Assembly (NCBI RefSeq): GCF_013376045.1 | Contig: NZ_JABMJG010000010.1 | Location: forward strand, 248,001-312,000 | Reading direction: 5' to 3' | Length of the DNA stretch: 64,000 nucleotides | DNA from: Variovorax sp. SG517 | Lineage (GTDB): Bacteria; Pseudomonadota; Gammaproteobacteria; Burkholderiales; Burkholderiaceae_C | Part shown: positions 42,904 through 51,178 of the stretch, piece after piece | Numbering within the stretch: position 1 is the stretch's first letter | How the letters are laid out: every line of letters begins with the position of its first letter | Position numbers and translations under genes: made by a program | Notes under the pieces: model-generated | What the model was told of the DNA's origin: nothing | Database searches by the model: none | Seen by the model: the letters and a program-made list of their open reading frames with translations, nothing else

Positions 42904-44229
42904 ATGCCTGCCGCCGCCCTGCACCGCCGCCCCTGGGTTCCCGCCGCCAGCGAGGACCACGTGCTTTCCATCGCCGCCGATGCCGCCGCGCGAGATGCCG
43001 CGGGCGTCGCCGCCGAGATCGAGCGGCTGGTGGCCGACAACCATCGCATCCACGACGTGGACGGACTGAACCTCAACCCCGCCACCAACGTGATGAACCC
43101 GGCGGCCGAGGCGCTGCTGTCGCGCGGGCTGGGCTCGCGTCCGTCACTCGGCTATCCGGGCGACAAGTACGAGATGGGGCTGGAGGCCATCGAGCGCATC
43201 GAGGTGGTTGCCGCCGAACTGGCGGCCGAGGTGTTCGGTTCGAAGTTCGCCGAGGTGCGCGTGAGCTCGGGCGCGCTGTCGAACCTCTACGTGTTCATGG
43301 CGACCTGCCGGCCCGGCGACACCATCGTCGTGCCGCCGCCCAGCATCGGCGGACACGTCACGCACCATGCGGCGGGTGCGGCGGGCCTCTACGGCCTGAA
43401 GCCGATCTCCGCGCCGGTGGATGCCGACGGCTACACGGTCGACGTGAGCGCGCTCGCGAAGCTGGTGCGCGAGGCGAAGCCGAAGCTCATCACCATCGGC
43501 GGCAGCCTGAACCTGTTTCCGCACCCGGTGCCCGAGATTCGCGAGATCGCCGACAGCGTCGGTGCGAAGCTGTTGTTCGACGCGGCGCATCTCTCGGGCA
43601 TGGTGGCCGGAAAGGCGTGGCCGCAGCCGCTGGAGCAGGGCGCGCACGCGATCACCATGAGCACCTACAAGAGCCTGGGCGGGCCGGCGGGCGGGCTGAT
43701 CGTGTCGAACGACGCGGCGCTGATGAAGCGCATCGACGCCATCGCCTACCCCGGCCTCACGGCCAACTCGGACGCGGGCCGCACGGCCGCGCTGGCCCGC
43801 GGGCTGCTCGACTGGAAGGTGCACGGCGTCGCCTACGCGGCGGCGATGCGCGAGACGGCGCAGGCGCTCGCGCGCGCGCTCGATGCGCTGGGCCTGCCGG
43901 TGTTCGCGAAGGCGCGCGGCTTCACGCAGTCGCACCAGTTCGCGATCGAGGCCGCGCGCTGGGGCGGCGGCCAGCACGCGGCGAAGAAGCTCGCGCAGGG
44001 CGGCCTGCTGGCCTGCGGCATTGGCCTGCCGATCGCGTCCGTGGAAGGCGACATCAACGGCCTGCGCCTGGGCGTGCCCGAGATCGTGCGGCTGGGCTTC
44101 ACGCCCGAAGACATGCCGCAGCTGGCCGGCTGGATCGCGCGTGCACTCGAAGGCGATGCCGCATCGGTGGCCGCCGAGGTGCGCGAGCGCCGCAAGCGCC
44201 TGGGCGAACTGCGCTACATCGTGCGCTGA
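42904..44229 (+). CDS. Serine hydroxymethyltransferase-like PLP enzyme
   Basis: 441 residues, fold type I PLP enzyme of the SHMT family. Matches include NPATNVMNPAAEALLSRGLG, GYPGDKYEMG in place of the usual EGYPGxRYY, LFDAAHLSGMVAGKAWPQPL, and the Schiff-base lysine K256 in MSTYKSLGGPAGGLIVS. The differences from housekeeping GlyA around the substrate site and the divergent LysR gene suggest a specialised enzyme. Variovorax alpha-methylserine aldolases and hydroxymethyltransferases belong to this wider family, so activity on a branched hydroxyamino acid is possible but unproven. Confidence 0.8.
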   Translation: MPAAALHRRPWVPAASEDHVLSIAADAAARDAAGVAAEIERLVADNHRIHDVDGLNLNPATNVMNPAAEALLSRGLGSRPSLGYPGDKYEMGLEAIERIEVVAAELAAEVFGSKFAEVRVSSGALSNLYVFMATCRPGDTIVVPPPSIGGHVTHHAAGAAGLYGLKPISAPVDADGYTVDVSALAKLVREAKPKLITIGGSLNLFPHPVPEIREIADSVGAKLLFDAAHLSGMVAGKAWPQPLEQGAHAITMSTYKSLGGPAGGLIVSNDAALMKRIDAIAYPGLTANSDAGRTAALARGLLDWKVHGVAYAAAMRETAQALARALDALGLPVFAKARGFTQSHQFAIEAARWGGGQHAAKKLAQGGLLACGIGLPIASVEGDINGLRLGVPEIVRLGFTPEDMPQLAGWIARALEGDAASVAAEVRERRKRLGELRYIVR

Positions 44230-44242
44230 CGGCCGCTTCGCC

Positions 44243-44791
44243 TCAGCGTGAACGCCCCTGCCGGTAGGTGCCGGCATGGGTCTTCGACAGCTCCGCCGCC
44301 TCGGCCAGCCGCGCCATCGAGCGCCCCACCTGCGCGTGCGTGATGGCGATGCCCAGCGCATCCGCCGCGTCGGCGCCCGGCAGGCCGGGCAGGTCGAGCA
44401 GGCGCCGCACCATCTCCTGCACCTGCGCCTTGGCCGCCTGGCCGTGGCCGGCCACCGCCTTCTTCATCTGCAGCGCCGTGTACTCGGCCACCGAGAGGTT
44501 GTTGCTGACCAGTGCGGTCACGCATGCGCCGCGCGCCTGCCCCAGCAACAGCGTGGACTGCGGGTTCACGTTGACGAAGATGATTTCCACCGCCGACGCA
44601 TCGGGCTGGTAGCGCGCGGTGATTTCCGCGATGCCGTCGAACAGCACCTTCAGGCGGGCCGGCAGGTTGCCGGTGCCCAGGTGGCGCGTGCTGATGGTGC
44701 CGCTGGCCACGTAGCGCAGCCCGTGGCCGTCCGCATCGACCACGCCGAAGCCCGTGGTCTGCAAGCCGGGGTCGATGCCGAGAATGCGCAT
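44243..44791 (-). CDS. ruvC: Holliday junction resolvase RuvC
   Basis: Endonuclease that cuts Holliday junctions after RuvAB branch migration. 182 residues: the first catalytic aspartate in MRILGIDPGLQTTGFGVVD, a glutamate in ASAVEIIFVNVNPQS, and the last acidic pair in DAADALGIAITHAQ. ruvA and ruvB are not in the window; it converges on the SHMT-like gene 13 bases away. Confidence 0.96.
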   Translation of the reverse strand: MRILGIDPGLQTTGFGVVDADGHGLRYVASGTISTRHLGTGNLPARLKVLFDGIAEITARYQPDASAVEIIFVNVNPQSTLLLGQARGACVTALVSNNLSVAEYTALQMKKAVAGHGQAAKAQVQEMVRRLLDLPGLPGADAADALGIAITHAQVGRSMARLAEAAELSKTHAGTYRQGRSR

Positions 44792-44938
44792 GAAAGGAAG
44801 CGTAAAGGCCTAAGCCTGGGAAAAGATTGTCAAAGAGTTGCGAAGAGAGGGCCGAAAGCCGGCTGATCGTGGGCAGAATGCGCCCCGGTCCGTACCGTCC
44901 GCCCAGCCCCGCGCGGGGCGCCATTCAAGGAAGCGAAT

Positions 44939-47017
44939 GTGAATGTAGTCGAGTCCTCCGCGCAGCAGCAACTGGACGAGGTGCAAGCCTTGATCGCACG
45001 CCTGCAGATGCACCCCGCCGAGCGCGCGGCCGCCAGCTTCAGGCGCGTCGAACTGCTCGACGACATGGGACGCCGCCAGGAGGCGCTGGCCGCATGCGCG
45101 CGCATGCTCGACGAGTTCGCTTCGAAGCCCGATGCCGGCGTCGTCGTGCCATGCTGCCAGGCCTTGCGCCTGCTGGCGCACATGCTGCGCCAGATGCATC
45201 GCCCCGCCGACGCGCTCGCCACGCTCGACCGCCTGATCGCGGCGCACGGCCAGCGCGCCGAACCCGAGATCCGCGAGCACATCGCGCATGCGCTCTACCA
45301 GCGCACCTGGTGGATCGACGAGCCCGCCGCGCGCTGCGAAGCCTGCGACGCCATGAGCGAGCTGCTCGAGAGCCAGCCGGATGCGGCCCTGGACACCTGG
45401 CGCGTGGAGGCCCGGCTGCTCAAGGCCGAGATCGAGCACCACCGCGGCCTGCCGCAGGACGCGCTGGCCACGCTGGAGGCCGTCATCGAGCGTTTCGACG
45501 GCAGCACCGACCCCGGCGTGGTGCTGCGCGTCGCGCGTGCGCGCCTGGCTTCGGTGCTCAACCTGCGCGAGCTGGCGCAGCATGCGCAGGCGCAGGTGAT
45601 GTGCCTCGCGGTGGCCGACCAGATCGAAGCCGACCTTGCCCATGCGGCGCCGGAGTTGCGCATCGAGGGCGTGCGGGCGCTGACGCTGTTCTTCGACGGC
45701 TTCGGCATCGACGAGCATGCGAACCGCGCCGAGCTGGTGGGCTGGCTGCTCGACCGCTACGGCCACGACGCCTCGCCGCAGGTGCGGCGCATGGCCGTGC
45801 GGCGCGCCTACGACTGGTCGGTGGGCCTGCGCGAATCGGACGACGGCGAGGCCGCGCTGGCCGCCTGCGATCGGCTGCTCGCCACCTTCGGCGCGGACAC
45901 CGACGCCGTGGTGCATCGCACCGTCGCGAGCGCGCTGCTCAACAAGGGCTTCGTGCTGCTCGAGCGGCTCGGCCGCGCCGAGGAGGCGCTGCAGGTCTAC
46001 CAGCAGCTCGCGAGGCAGCTGCAGGGCGCGTCCGAGTCCGAGCTGCAGGACGCGCTCGCCAAGGCCACCGCCGGCCGGCAGGCCTGCCTGAAGCGGCTGC
46101 GCAAGGCCGATGCCGAAGGCAACCTGCCGGAGCTTCCGACAGAGTTGCGCGACGAGGTGCGCGACAAGGTCAGGCAAGGGCGCAGGCACGGCGACGCGGG
46201 CGAGTCGCGCGAGGCCATCGCGCTGTTCGACGAGGTGCTGGCCGCGCATGCCGCCTCGCCGCATCCGGAGTTGCGCCGCCAGTGCGCGCGGGCACTGGTC
46301 CACAAGGCCTTCTGCCTGGTCGCGCTGGAGCGTTTCGACGAAGTCGTCGCGGCCGCCGAGGCGATGGACGCGCGCTACGGCGCCGACCCCTCGACCGAGA
46401 TGCAGGAGACGGTCGCGCTGTGCATGCAGTACAAGAGCACCGCGCTCGACCGCCTCGGCCGGCACGACGACGAGATGCGCGTGCACGACGAGATCGTCGC
46501 GCGCTGGGGCAATTCCGAACTGCCCGACCTGCGCGGACGCGTGGTCGGCGCGCTGTTCCGCAAGGGCGCCACGCTGCGCCAGACCGGTCGGCTCGAGGCG
46601 GCGGTGGCCTGCTACGACGAGGCCATCGCACGCACCACCGGCGCGAGGGAAGGCACGTTGCAGCTCTGGGCCGCGAAGTCGCTGATCAACAAGGCCAAGG
46701 CGCAGGACAAGCTCGGCGACCCGGCCGGCCAGATCAAGACCTATCGCGCGCTCATCGCACGCTTCGGCGATTCGGGCGATGCCGCGCTGCGCGAGCGCGT
46801 CGTCAACGCCTGCGAATGGCTCGCCGAGGCCGAAGGCCGGCAGGGGCGCGTGGAGGCGCAGCGCGCAGCGCTCGAGGCCGCGCTGGGCCGCTTCGGCACC
46901 GCGCTCTCGGCCGAGCAGCGCGCTCGCCTCGCGCGCGAACTGCAGGCGCTGAAGGCCAGGGCCATCGGACGCAAGGCGAAGGAAGTCTTCGGCCGCGTGG
47001 TGCGCCGCAGGGCCTGA
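44939..47017 (+). CDS. Large TPR-like helical repeat protein of unknown function
   Basis: 692 residues, no signal peptide or membrane segment. It consists of helix pairs about 40 residues apart from end to end, with TPR-like units such as GRRQEALAACARMLDEFASK, GRAEEALQVYQQLARQL, ESREAIALFDEVLAAHA and GRLEAAVACYDEAIARTTG. Glycine-alanine positions and a recurrent 'LxKGxxLxxLGRxxEA' pattern support a superhelical scaffold. The GTG at 44939 follows AAGGAAG. The C-terminus is basic. No catalytic motif was seen; the partner is unknown. It stands alone, divergent from ruvC. Confidence 0.75.
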   Translation: MNVVESSAQQQLDEVQALIARLQMHPAERAAASFRRVELLDDMGRRQEALAACARMLDEFASKPDAGVVVPCCQALRLLAHMLRQMHRPADALATLDRLIAAHGQRAEPEIREHIAHALYQRTWWIDEPAARCEACDAMSELLESQPDAALDTWRVEARLLKAEIEHHRGLPQDALATLEAVIERFDGSTDPGVVLRVARARLASVLNLRELAQHAQAQVMCLAVADQIEADLAHAAPELRIEGVRALTLFFDGFGIDEHANRAELVGWLLDRYGHDASPQVRRMAVRRAYDWSVGLRESDDGEAALAACDRLLATFGADTDAVVHRTVASALLNKGFVLLERLGRAEEALQVYQQLARQLQGASESELQDALAKATAGRQACLKRLRKADAEGNLPELPTELRDEVRDKVRQGRRHGDAGESREAIALFDEVLAAHAASPHPELRRQCARALVHKAFCLVALERFDEVVAAAEAMDARYGADPSTEMQETVALCMQYKSTALDRLGRHDDEMRVHDEIVARWGNSELPDLRGRVVGALFRKGATLRQTGRLEAAVACYDEAIARTTGAREGTLQLWAAKSLINKAKAQDKLGDPAGQIKTYRALIARFGDSGDAALRERVVNACEWLAEAEGRQGRVEAQRAALEAALGRFGTALSAEQRARLARELQALKARAIGRKAKEVFGRVVRRRA

Positions 47018-47064
47018 ACCCGCCACCCAACCCGATCAGCCCCAGGCGTTCTTCCAGGAATACC

Positions 47065-47251
47065 GTGGAACCGGCTTTGCCGGGCCACCGGTATTGCCCC
47101 CTGCAAGGGGGTGGCGAAGCGACACGAAGTGCGCAAGCCTGGGGGTTTGCCCAGCCCCCCGTGGAACCGGCTTTGCCGGGCCACCGGTATTGCCCCCTGC
47201 AAGGGGGCGGCGAAGCGACACGAAGTGCGCAAGCCTGGGGGTTTGCCCAGC
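47065..47251 (+). repeat. Palindromic intergenic repeat, copies 3 and 4 in tandem (96-bp period)
   Basis: Two head-to-tail, nearly identical copies at 47065-47160 and 47161-47251. Each has GTGGAACCGGCTTTGCCGGG, CCACCGGTATTG, CCCCCTGCAAGGGGG, GGCGAAGCGACACGAAGTGC and GCAAGCCTGGGGGTTTGCC. They differ by only a few bases (for example GGGTGGCG against GGGCGGCG), which points to a recent duplication. They fill most of the gap between the TPR gene and the convergent cdsA-like gene. Confidence 0.9.
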
Positions 47252-48241
47252 TCAGACGTTGAAGTACCAGCGGATGGAGTGAAAGAAGATGGGCGCGGCG
47301 AAGCACAGCGCATCGACGCGGTCCAGCAGGCCGTTGGCCCCGGTCACGCCCACGCCCTTCTTGCCCCAGTTCGGAATGCCCCGGTCGCGCTTGAGCGCCT
47401 TCATCACCAGGTGCCCCATCGACCCCGAGATGCACGCGATGACCGATACCGCGAGCGCCTGTCCGAACTTGAACGGCGTGATGAACGAGAACAGCGCGCC
47501 CACCAGGCTCGCCACCGCGATGCCGATGGCCCAGCTGGTCCAGTTGAAGCTGCGGCTCACGTTGGGCGCGAAAGGCTCGCGCTGCATGCGCCGCGAGATC
47601 AGGTGCTGCACCAGCACCGAGGTCTGCACCACGAACACCAGGAAGAACACGAGGAACGCGCTCTTGCCCTCGTAGCCCGGAAAGCTCAGCAGCAGCAGCG
47701 CCGGCACGTGGCTCATGCCGTAGACGCAGACCATGATGCCCCACTGCAGCTTGGCGTTGCGCTCCAGGAACTGGCTCGGGTCGTTGGCCAGCGCGCTCGT
47801 CACCGGGATCGCGAGGAACACGTACACCGGGATGAACACGGTGAACAGGTCGAAGCGCGCGGTGGCCACCAGCCAGAACTGGATCGGCAGCACCACGAAG
47901 AAGGCCAGGATCAGGCTGCGGTGGTCGCCGCGCCGCGTGGGCGAGAGCGTGATGAACTCCCGCAGCGCGAAGAAGGAGATGAGCGCGAACAGCACCGTGG
48001 CCACCGTCTCGCCGAGCGCCCAGCCGATCCAGAAGACCAGCACCATGAACCAGGTGGTGCCCAGCAGGGCGCGGAAGTGCGCCAGCTCGGCCTGCCAGGC
48101 GGCGTCGTGCACGGGGTTGCGCTTTTCCCTGAAGCTCAGGAAGAAGGCGGTGGCACTCACGATCGCGAGCACGCCGAAGATGATGAGAAAGAGCGCCGCG
48201 ACCTGCTGGGTCGGGCTGAGGCTGCGCAGGAACTGGTTCAT
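47252..48241 (-). CDS. Phosphatidate cytidylyltransferase (CdsA family)
   Basis: Makes CDP-diacylglycerol from phosphatidate and CTP in the inner membrane. 329 residues with about eight membrane helices and the C-terminal CDS signature: GSMGHLVMKALKRDRGIPNW, then GVTGANGLLDRVDALCFAAP with the catalytic aspartates, and FFHSIRWYF. It resembles the YnbB-type second CdsA, usually paired with an acyltransferase, and here plsC is directly upstream with a 10-base gap. A housekeeping cdsA may exist elsewhere. Confidence 0.88.
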   Translation of the reverse strand: MNQFLRSLSPTQQVAALFLIIFGVLAIVSATAFFLSFREKRNPVHDAAWQAELAHFRALLGTTWFMVLVFWIGWALGETVATVLFALISFFALREFITLSPTRRGDHRSLILAFFVVLPIQFWLVATARFDLFTVFIPVYVFLAIPVTSALANDPSQFLERNAKLQWGIMVCVYGMSHVPALLLLSFPGYEGKSAFLVFFLVFVVQTSVLVQHLISRRMQREPFAPNVSRSFNWTSWAIGIAVASLVGALFSFITPFKFGQALAVSVIACISGSMGHLVMKALKRDRGIPNWGKKGVGVTGANGLLDRVDALCFAAPIFFHSIRWYFNV

Positions 48242-48251
48242 GTCGTCGGCG

Positions 48252-49139
48252 TCAGACGTCGCGCAGGGCGATCACGGCGGCGCGCGCCCGGTCGAGGAAG
48301 GGGCGGCGCTCCTCGCCTTCCTCCACGCGTATCGGCGCGCCGAAGGTAACGGAGCAGAGGATGGGCACCGGCACGATCTCGCCCTTGGGCATGACGCGCT
48401 GCACGTTGTCGATCCATGCGGGCACCAGGACCACGTCGGGGAACATCGTGGCCAGCGTGTAGAGGCCCGACTTGAACTTCTGCGGCTCGCCGGTGTGGCC
48501 GCGCGTGCCTTCGGGAAAGATGATGATCGAGTCGCCGCTGCGCAGGGCTTCGACCAGCGGGGCGAGCGGATCGATGGCGGGAGCGGTTGCGACGGGAGGG
48601 GCTTCGGGCTCCGCCGGTGGTGGCGGCTCGGGCGGTGGCGCAGGAGGTGGAGCAGGGGGCTCCGGCAGGTCGAGCTGGCCTTGTGCGCCGGACGCGACGG
48701 TTTCCAGGGGAGCCTCGGGCGGGGTCAACGGCAGCAGCGGCTCCATCGAGGGCTCGATGCGCTCGGCCGGTGGGGGAACCGGTGCACGTGCGACGGGCGG
48801 CGGTGGCGGCGCTTCGGCCATCACCGGTGCTGTCGGTGCGCTTGCCGCCGCAGCGGGCGTCGCCTGCCGCTCGACGTACACCGCGTTGAACACCTCCGTC
48901 GTGATCCAGCGCTTGACCGGCGTATTGGCCCAGTAGTCGCGCGCCGCGATGGGCCTCGTGATGCTGCGCAATTCTTCCGGCAGCGCCGCCCAGATCATCA
49001 CCAGGTCGGCATGGCTCTGGTGATTGGCGAAGTAGATGCGCTGTTCGGCCTTGGGCGGACAGCCGTACCAGCGCGCCTGCGCGCCCGTGAGCAAGCGGAC
49101 GATCCCAAGAAGCAGCCAACCCGTGAGCTTTGCCAGCAT
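48252..49139 (-). CDS. 1-acyl-sn-glycerol-3-phosphate acyltransferase-like protein (PlsC) with a proline-rich insertion
   Basis: 295 residues. Acyltransferase motif I is NHQSHAD (39-45) and motif III is FPEGTRG (208-214), so the LPLAT fold is complete: it would make phosphatidate, the substrate of the adjacent CdsA. Between them lies an insertion of about 98 residues (about 93-190) of Pro, Ala and Glu, with runs such as PPAPPPAPPPEPPPP, which usual PlsC proteins lack. The ATG at 49139 is back to back with the ATG of the next gene on the other strand. Confidence 0.83.
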   Translation of the reverse strand: MLAKLTGWLLLGIVRLLTGAQARWYGCPPKAEQRIYFANHQSHADLVMIWAALPEELRSITRPIAARDYWANTPVKRWITTEVFNAVYVERQATPAAAASAPTAPVMAEAPPPPPVARAPVPPPAERIEPSMEPLLPLTPPEAPLETVASGAQGQLDLPEPPAPPPAPPPEPPPPAEPEAPPVATAPAIDPLAPLVEALRSGDSIIIFPEGTRGHTGEPQKFKSGLYTLATMFPDVVLVPAWIDNVQRVMPKGEIVPVPILCSVTFGAPIRVEEGEERRPFLDRARAAVIALRDV

Positions 49140-49160
49140 ATGGGCGCGATGATACGGGCC

Positions 49161-49571
49161 ATGCGATGGCGTTTCGATCCTCTTTCCCTGGCATGGGCGG
49201 TGGCCCTGTTTCTCGTTCTGCTGCTGCTGGCCACCGTCGGCGCGCGCTGGGGCTGGCTGCGCAGCTTCTTCGGCGACGTGCTGGCCGTGGTGTGGGTGTA
49301 CTTCGTGTTCAAGACCGCGATCGGCGCGCGCGTGCTGCCGTTGGCGCTGGCCGCGCTGGGCGTGGGCCTTGCCGTCGAACTCGGGCAGTACCTGGCGGCG
49401 ACGTGGCACCTGCACATTTCCAACCGGGCCCTGCGCATCGTGCTCGGCAGCACGGCCGACTGGTGGGACGTGCTGGCCTACACCATCGGCTTCGCCGCCG
49501 TGCTGGCCATCGAGGGCCTGCGCGGCGCGGCCGTCTTCAGGGCAGCTCGGCCGCGGGCATCCGCGCCATGA
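49161..49571 (+). CDS. DUF2809 family membrane protein
   Basis: 136 residues from the ATG at 49161, with four predicted membrane helices: LAWAVALFLVLLLLATVGA, a segment with VLAVVWVYFVFKTAIGA, LPLALAALGVGLAVELGQYL, and WWDVLAYTIGFAAVLAI. The VELGQYL...WHLHISNRALRIVLGSTADWWD region is typical of DUF2809. Function unknown. Earlier in-frame ATGs at 49140 and 49149 are possible. Its 3' end overlaps the convergent mtgA gene by 35 bases. Confidence 0.75.
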   Translation: MRWRFDPLSLAWAVALFLVLLLLATVGARWGWLRSFFGDVLAVVWVYFVFKTAIGARVLPLALAALGVGLAVELGQYLAATWHLHISNRALRIVLGSTADWWDVLAYTIGFAAVLAIEGLRGAAVFRAARPRASAP

Positions 49572-50280
49572 CCGTCGAGGCGCGCCCGCTCAGGTAGGGC
49601 GAGCCGGTCCGGCGCTCGAAGAACTTGGGGCTGGGCAGCATCACCGCCAGCCGTGCCGCCTCTCCAGTGCCCAGGCGCGAGGCCGGCTTGCGGAAGTAGT
49701 ACTGCGAGGCTGCCTGCGCGCCGAACACGCCTTCGCCCCACTCCACATTGTTGAGGTAGATCTCCAGGATGCGCCGCTTGTCGAGCAGCACTTCCAGCAG
49801 CGTCGCCAGCACCAGCTCCTGCCCCTTGCGCAGCATGGTGCGCTCGCCCGACAGCAGCAGGTTCTTGGCGAGCTGCTGCGTGATGGTCGAGCCGCCGCGC
49901 AACTGCACCGGCCGCACCGGCTTGCCGCGCGCGGCGGCGCGTGCGGCCCGCTTGGCGGCCAGTTCCTCGGCCCTGGCGTTGCGCTGGCGCGCGCGCTCGA
50001 TGGCCTCCCACTCCACGCCGTTGTGGTCGACGAAGCCCGAGTCCTCGCTCGCGATGACCGCGCGCTTGAGCGTGTCGCTGATCTGCGAGTAGGGCACCCA
50101 TTCCTGGCGCCAGCCGCCGCCGCTTCCCTGGTGGATGGCGATCTGGTAGGCCTCGGAGCGCTGGAACGCGGTGCTCTGCGGATCGATCACAGCCATCGCC
50201 GCGATGCGTGCCACGAAGAAGAGCTGCAGTGCCAGGCCCGCCACCGCGATGCAGGCGATCAGGCGCAGCGCGGCTTTCAT
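49537..50280 (-). CDS. mtgA: Monofunctional peptidoglycan glycosyltransferase MtgA
   Basis: Polymerises lipid II glycan strands from the inner membrane. 247 residues: one N-terminal membrane helix and a GT51 domain with the catalytic glutamate in AVIASEDSGFVDHNGVEWEA, GGSTITQQLAKNLLLSGERT, RKGQELVLATLLEVLLDKRR and LEIYLNNVEWGEGVFGAQ. An extra basic Ala-rich segment occurs near residues 97-122. Overlaps aroE by ATGA, an arrangement common in this family of bacteria. Confidence 0.93.
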   Translation of the reverse strand: MKAALRLIACIAVAGLALQLFFVARIAAMAVIDPQSTAFQRSEAYQIAIHQGSGGGWRQEWVPYSQISDTLKRAVIASEDSGFVDHNGVEWEAIERARQRNARAEELAAKRAARAAARGKPVRPVQLRGGSTITQQLAKNLLLSGERTMLRKGQELVLATLLEVLLDKRRILEIYLNNVEWGEGVFGAQAASQYYFRKPASRLGTGEAARLAVMLPSPKFFERRTGSPYLSGRASTVMARMPAAELP

Positions 50281-51128
50281 TTCAGTTCGGCACGGATCTC
50301 GGCGAGCACCTGCGCCGAAGGAGGACGCACGCCGCGCCAGATCTCGAAGGACTCGGCCGCCTGCTCGACCAGCATGCCGAGCCCGTCGCGCGCCACCGCG
50401 CCGTGCGCCTGCGCCCAGGCCATGAAGCCGGCGGCGGCGGGGCCGTACATCATGTCGACCGCGAGCCCGCCTTCGCGCAGCACGCTGGCCTTCACGGGCA
50501 CCGCGTCGCCCGCGAGGCTGGAGGCGGTGGCATTGACCACCACGTCGAAGGCGCCCGGCACCTCGTCGAGCGCCCAGGCCTCGAGCGAGGCGCCGTGGCG
50601 CAGCGCGACGGCCGCGTGGCGGCGCACCAGCTCCACGGCCTTGTCCACGGTGCGGTTGGCGACCACGACGCGCGAGGCGCCTGCGTCGAGCAGCGGTCCC
50701 AGCACGCCGGCCGCGGCGCCGCCCGCGCCGATCAGCAGCAGCGCCTTGCCCTCAAGCGGCACGCCCGCGTTGCGCACGATGTCGTTGACCAGGCCGATGC
50801 CGTCGGTGTTGTCCGCGTGGATGCCGCCGTCGGCGTCGAAGCGCAATGTGTTCACCGCCTGCGCGAGCAGGGCGCGCTCGCTGGTGTGCTGCGCCAGTGC
50901 CGCGGCCTCGAACTTGAAGGGCACCGTGATGTTGCAGCCGCGCGCGACGTCGCCGCGCTCGGCGGCCTCGCCGCGGAAGGCCGCGATGCCTTCGGCGAAC
51001 GCGCCGAGCGGAATCAGCCGCCGGCCGTATTCCATCTGCTGCCGGCCGCAAAGCTCGGCGAAGCGCGCGTGGATGCGGGGCGAGCGGCTGTGCTCGACGG
51101 GGTTGCCCATGACGCAGTACAGGTCCAT
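50277..51128 (-). CDS. aroE: Shikimate dehydrogenase
   Basis: NADP-dependent reduction of 3-dehydroshikimate in the aromatic amino acid pathway. 283 residues: substrate-binding GNPVEHSRSPRIHARFAEL, catalytic lysine in ITVPFKFEAAALA, catalytic aspartate in ADNTDGIGLVND, NADP loop LIGAGGAAAGVLGPLL and VVVANRTVDKA. The product feeds the same pathway as aroG at the right end of the window. Confidence 0.94.
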   Translation of the reverse strand: MDLYCVMGNPVEHSRSPRIHARFAELCGRQQMEYGRRLIPLGAFAEGIAAFRGEAAERGDVARGCNITVPFKFEAAALAQHTSERALLAQAVNTLRFDADGGIHADNTDGIGLVNDIVRNAGVPLEGKALLLIGAGGAAAGVLGPLLDAGASRVVVANRTVDKAVELVRRHAAVALRHGASLEAWALDEVPGAFDVVVNATASSLAGDAVPVKASVLREGGLAVDMMYGPAAAGFMAWAQAHGAVARDGLGMLVEQAAESFEIWRGVRPPSAQVLAEIRAELK

Positions 51129-51178
51129 GGTGTCTGCCTCCTGTCTTTCGTTCTTGTCGTGTTCTGGCGGTCTTCCGG

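Noticed and set aside
47065..47251. CRISPR array
   Set aside because: The two tandem copies are 96 bp each without variable spacers; they belong to the palindromic repeat family.
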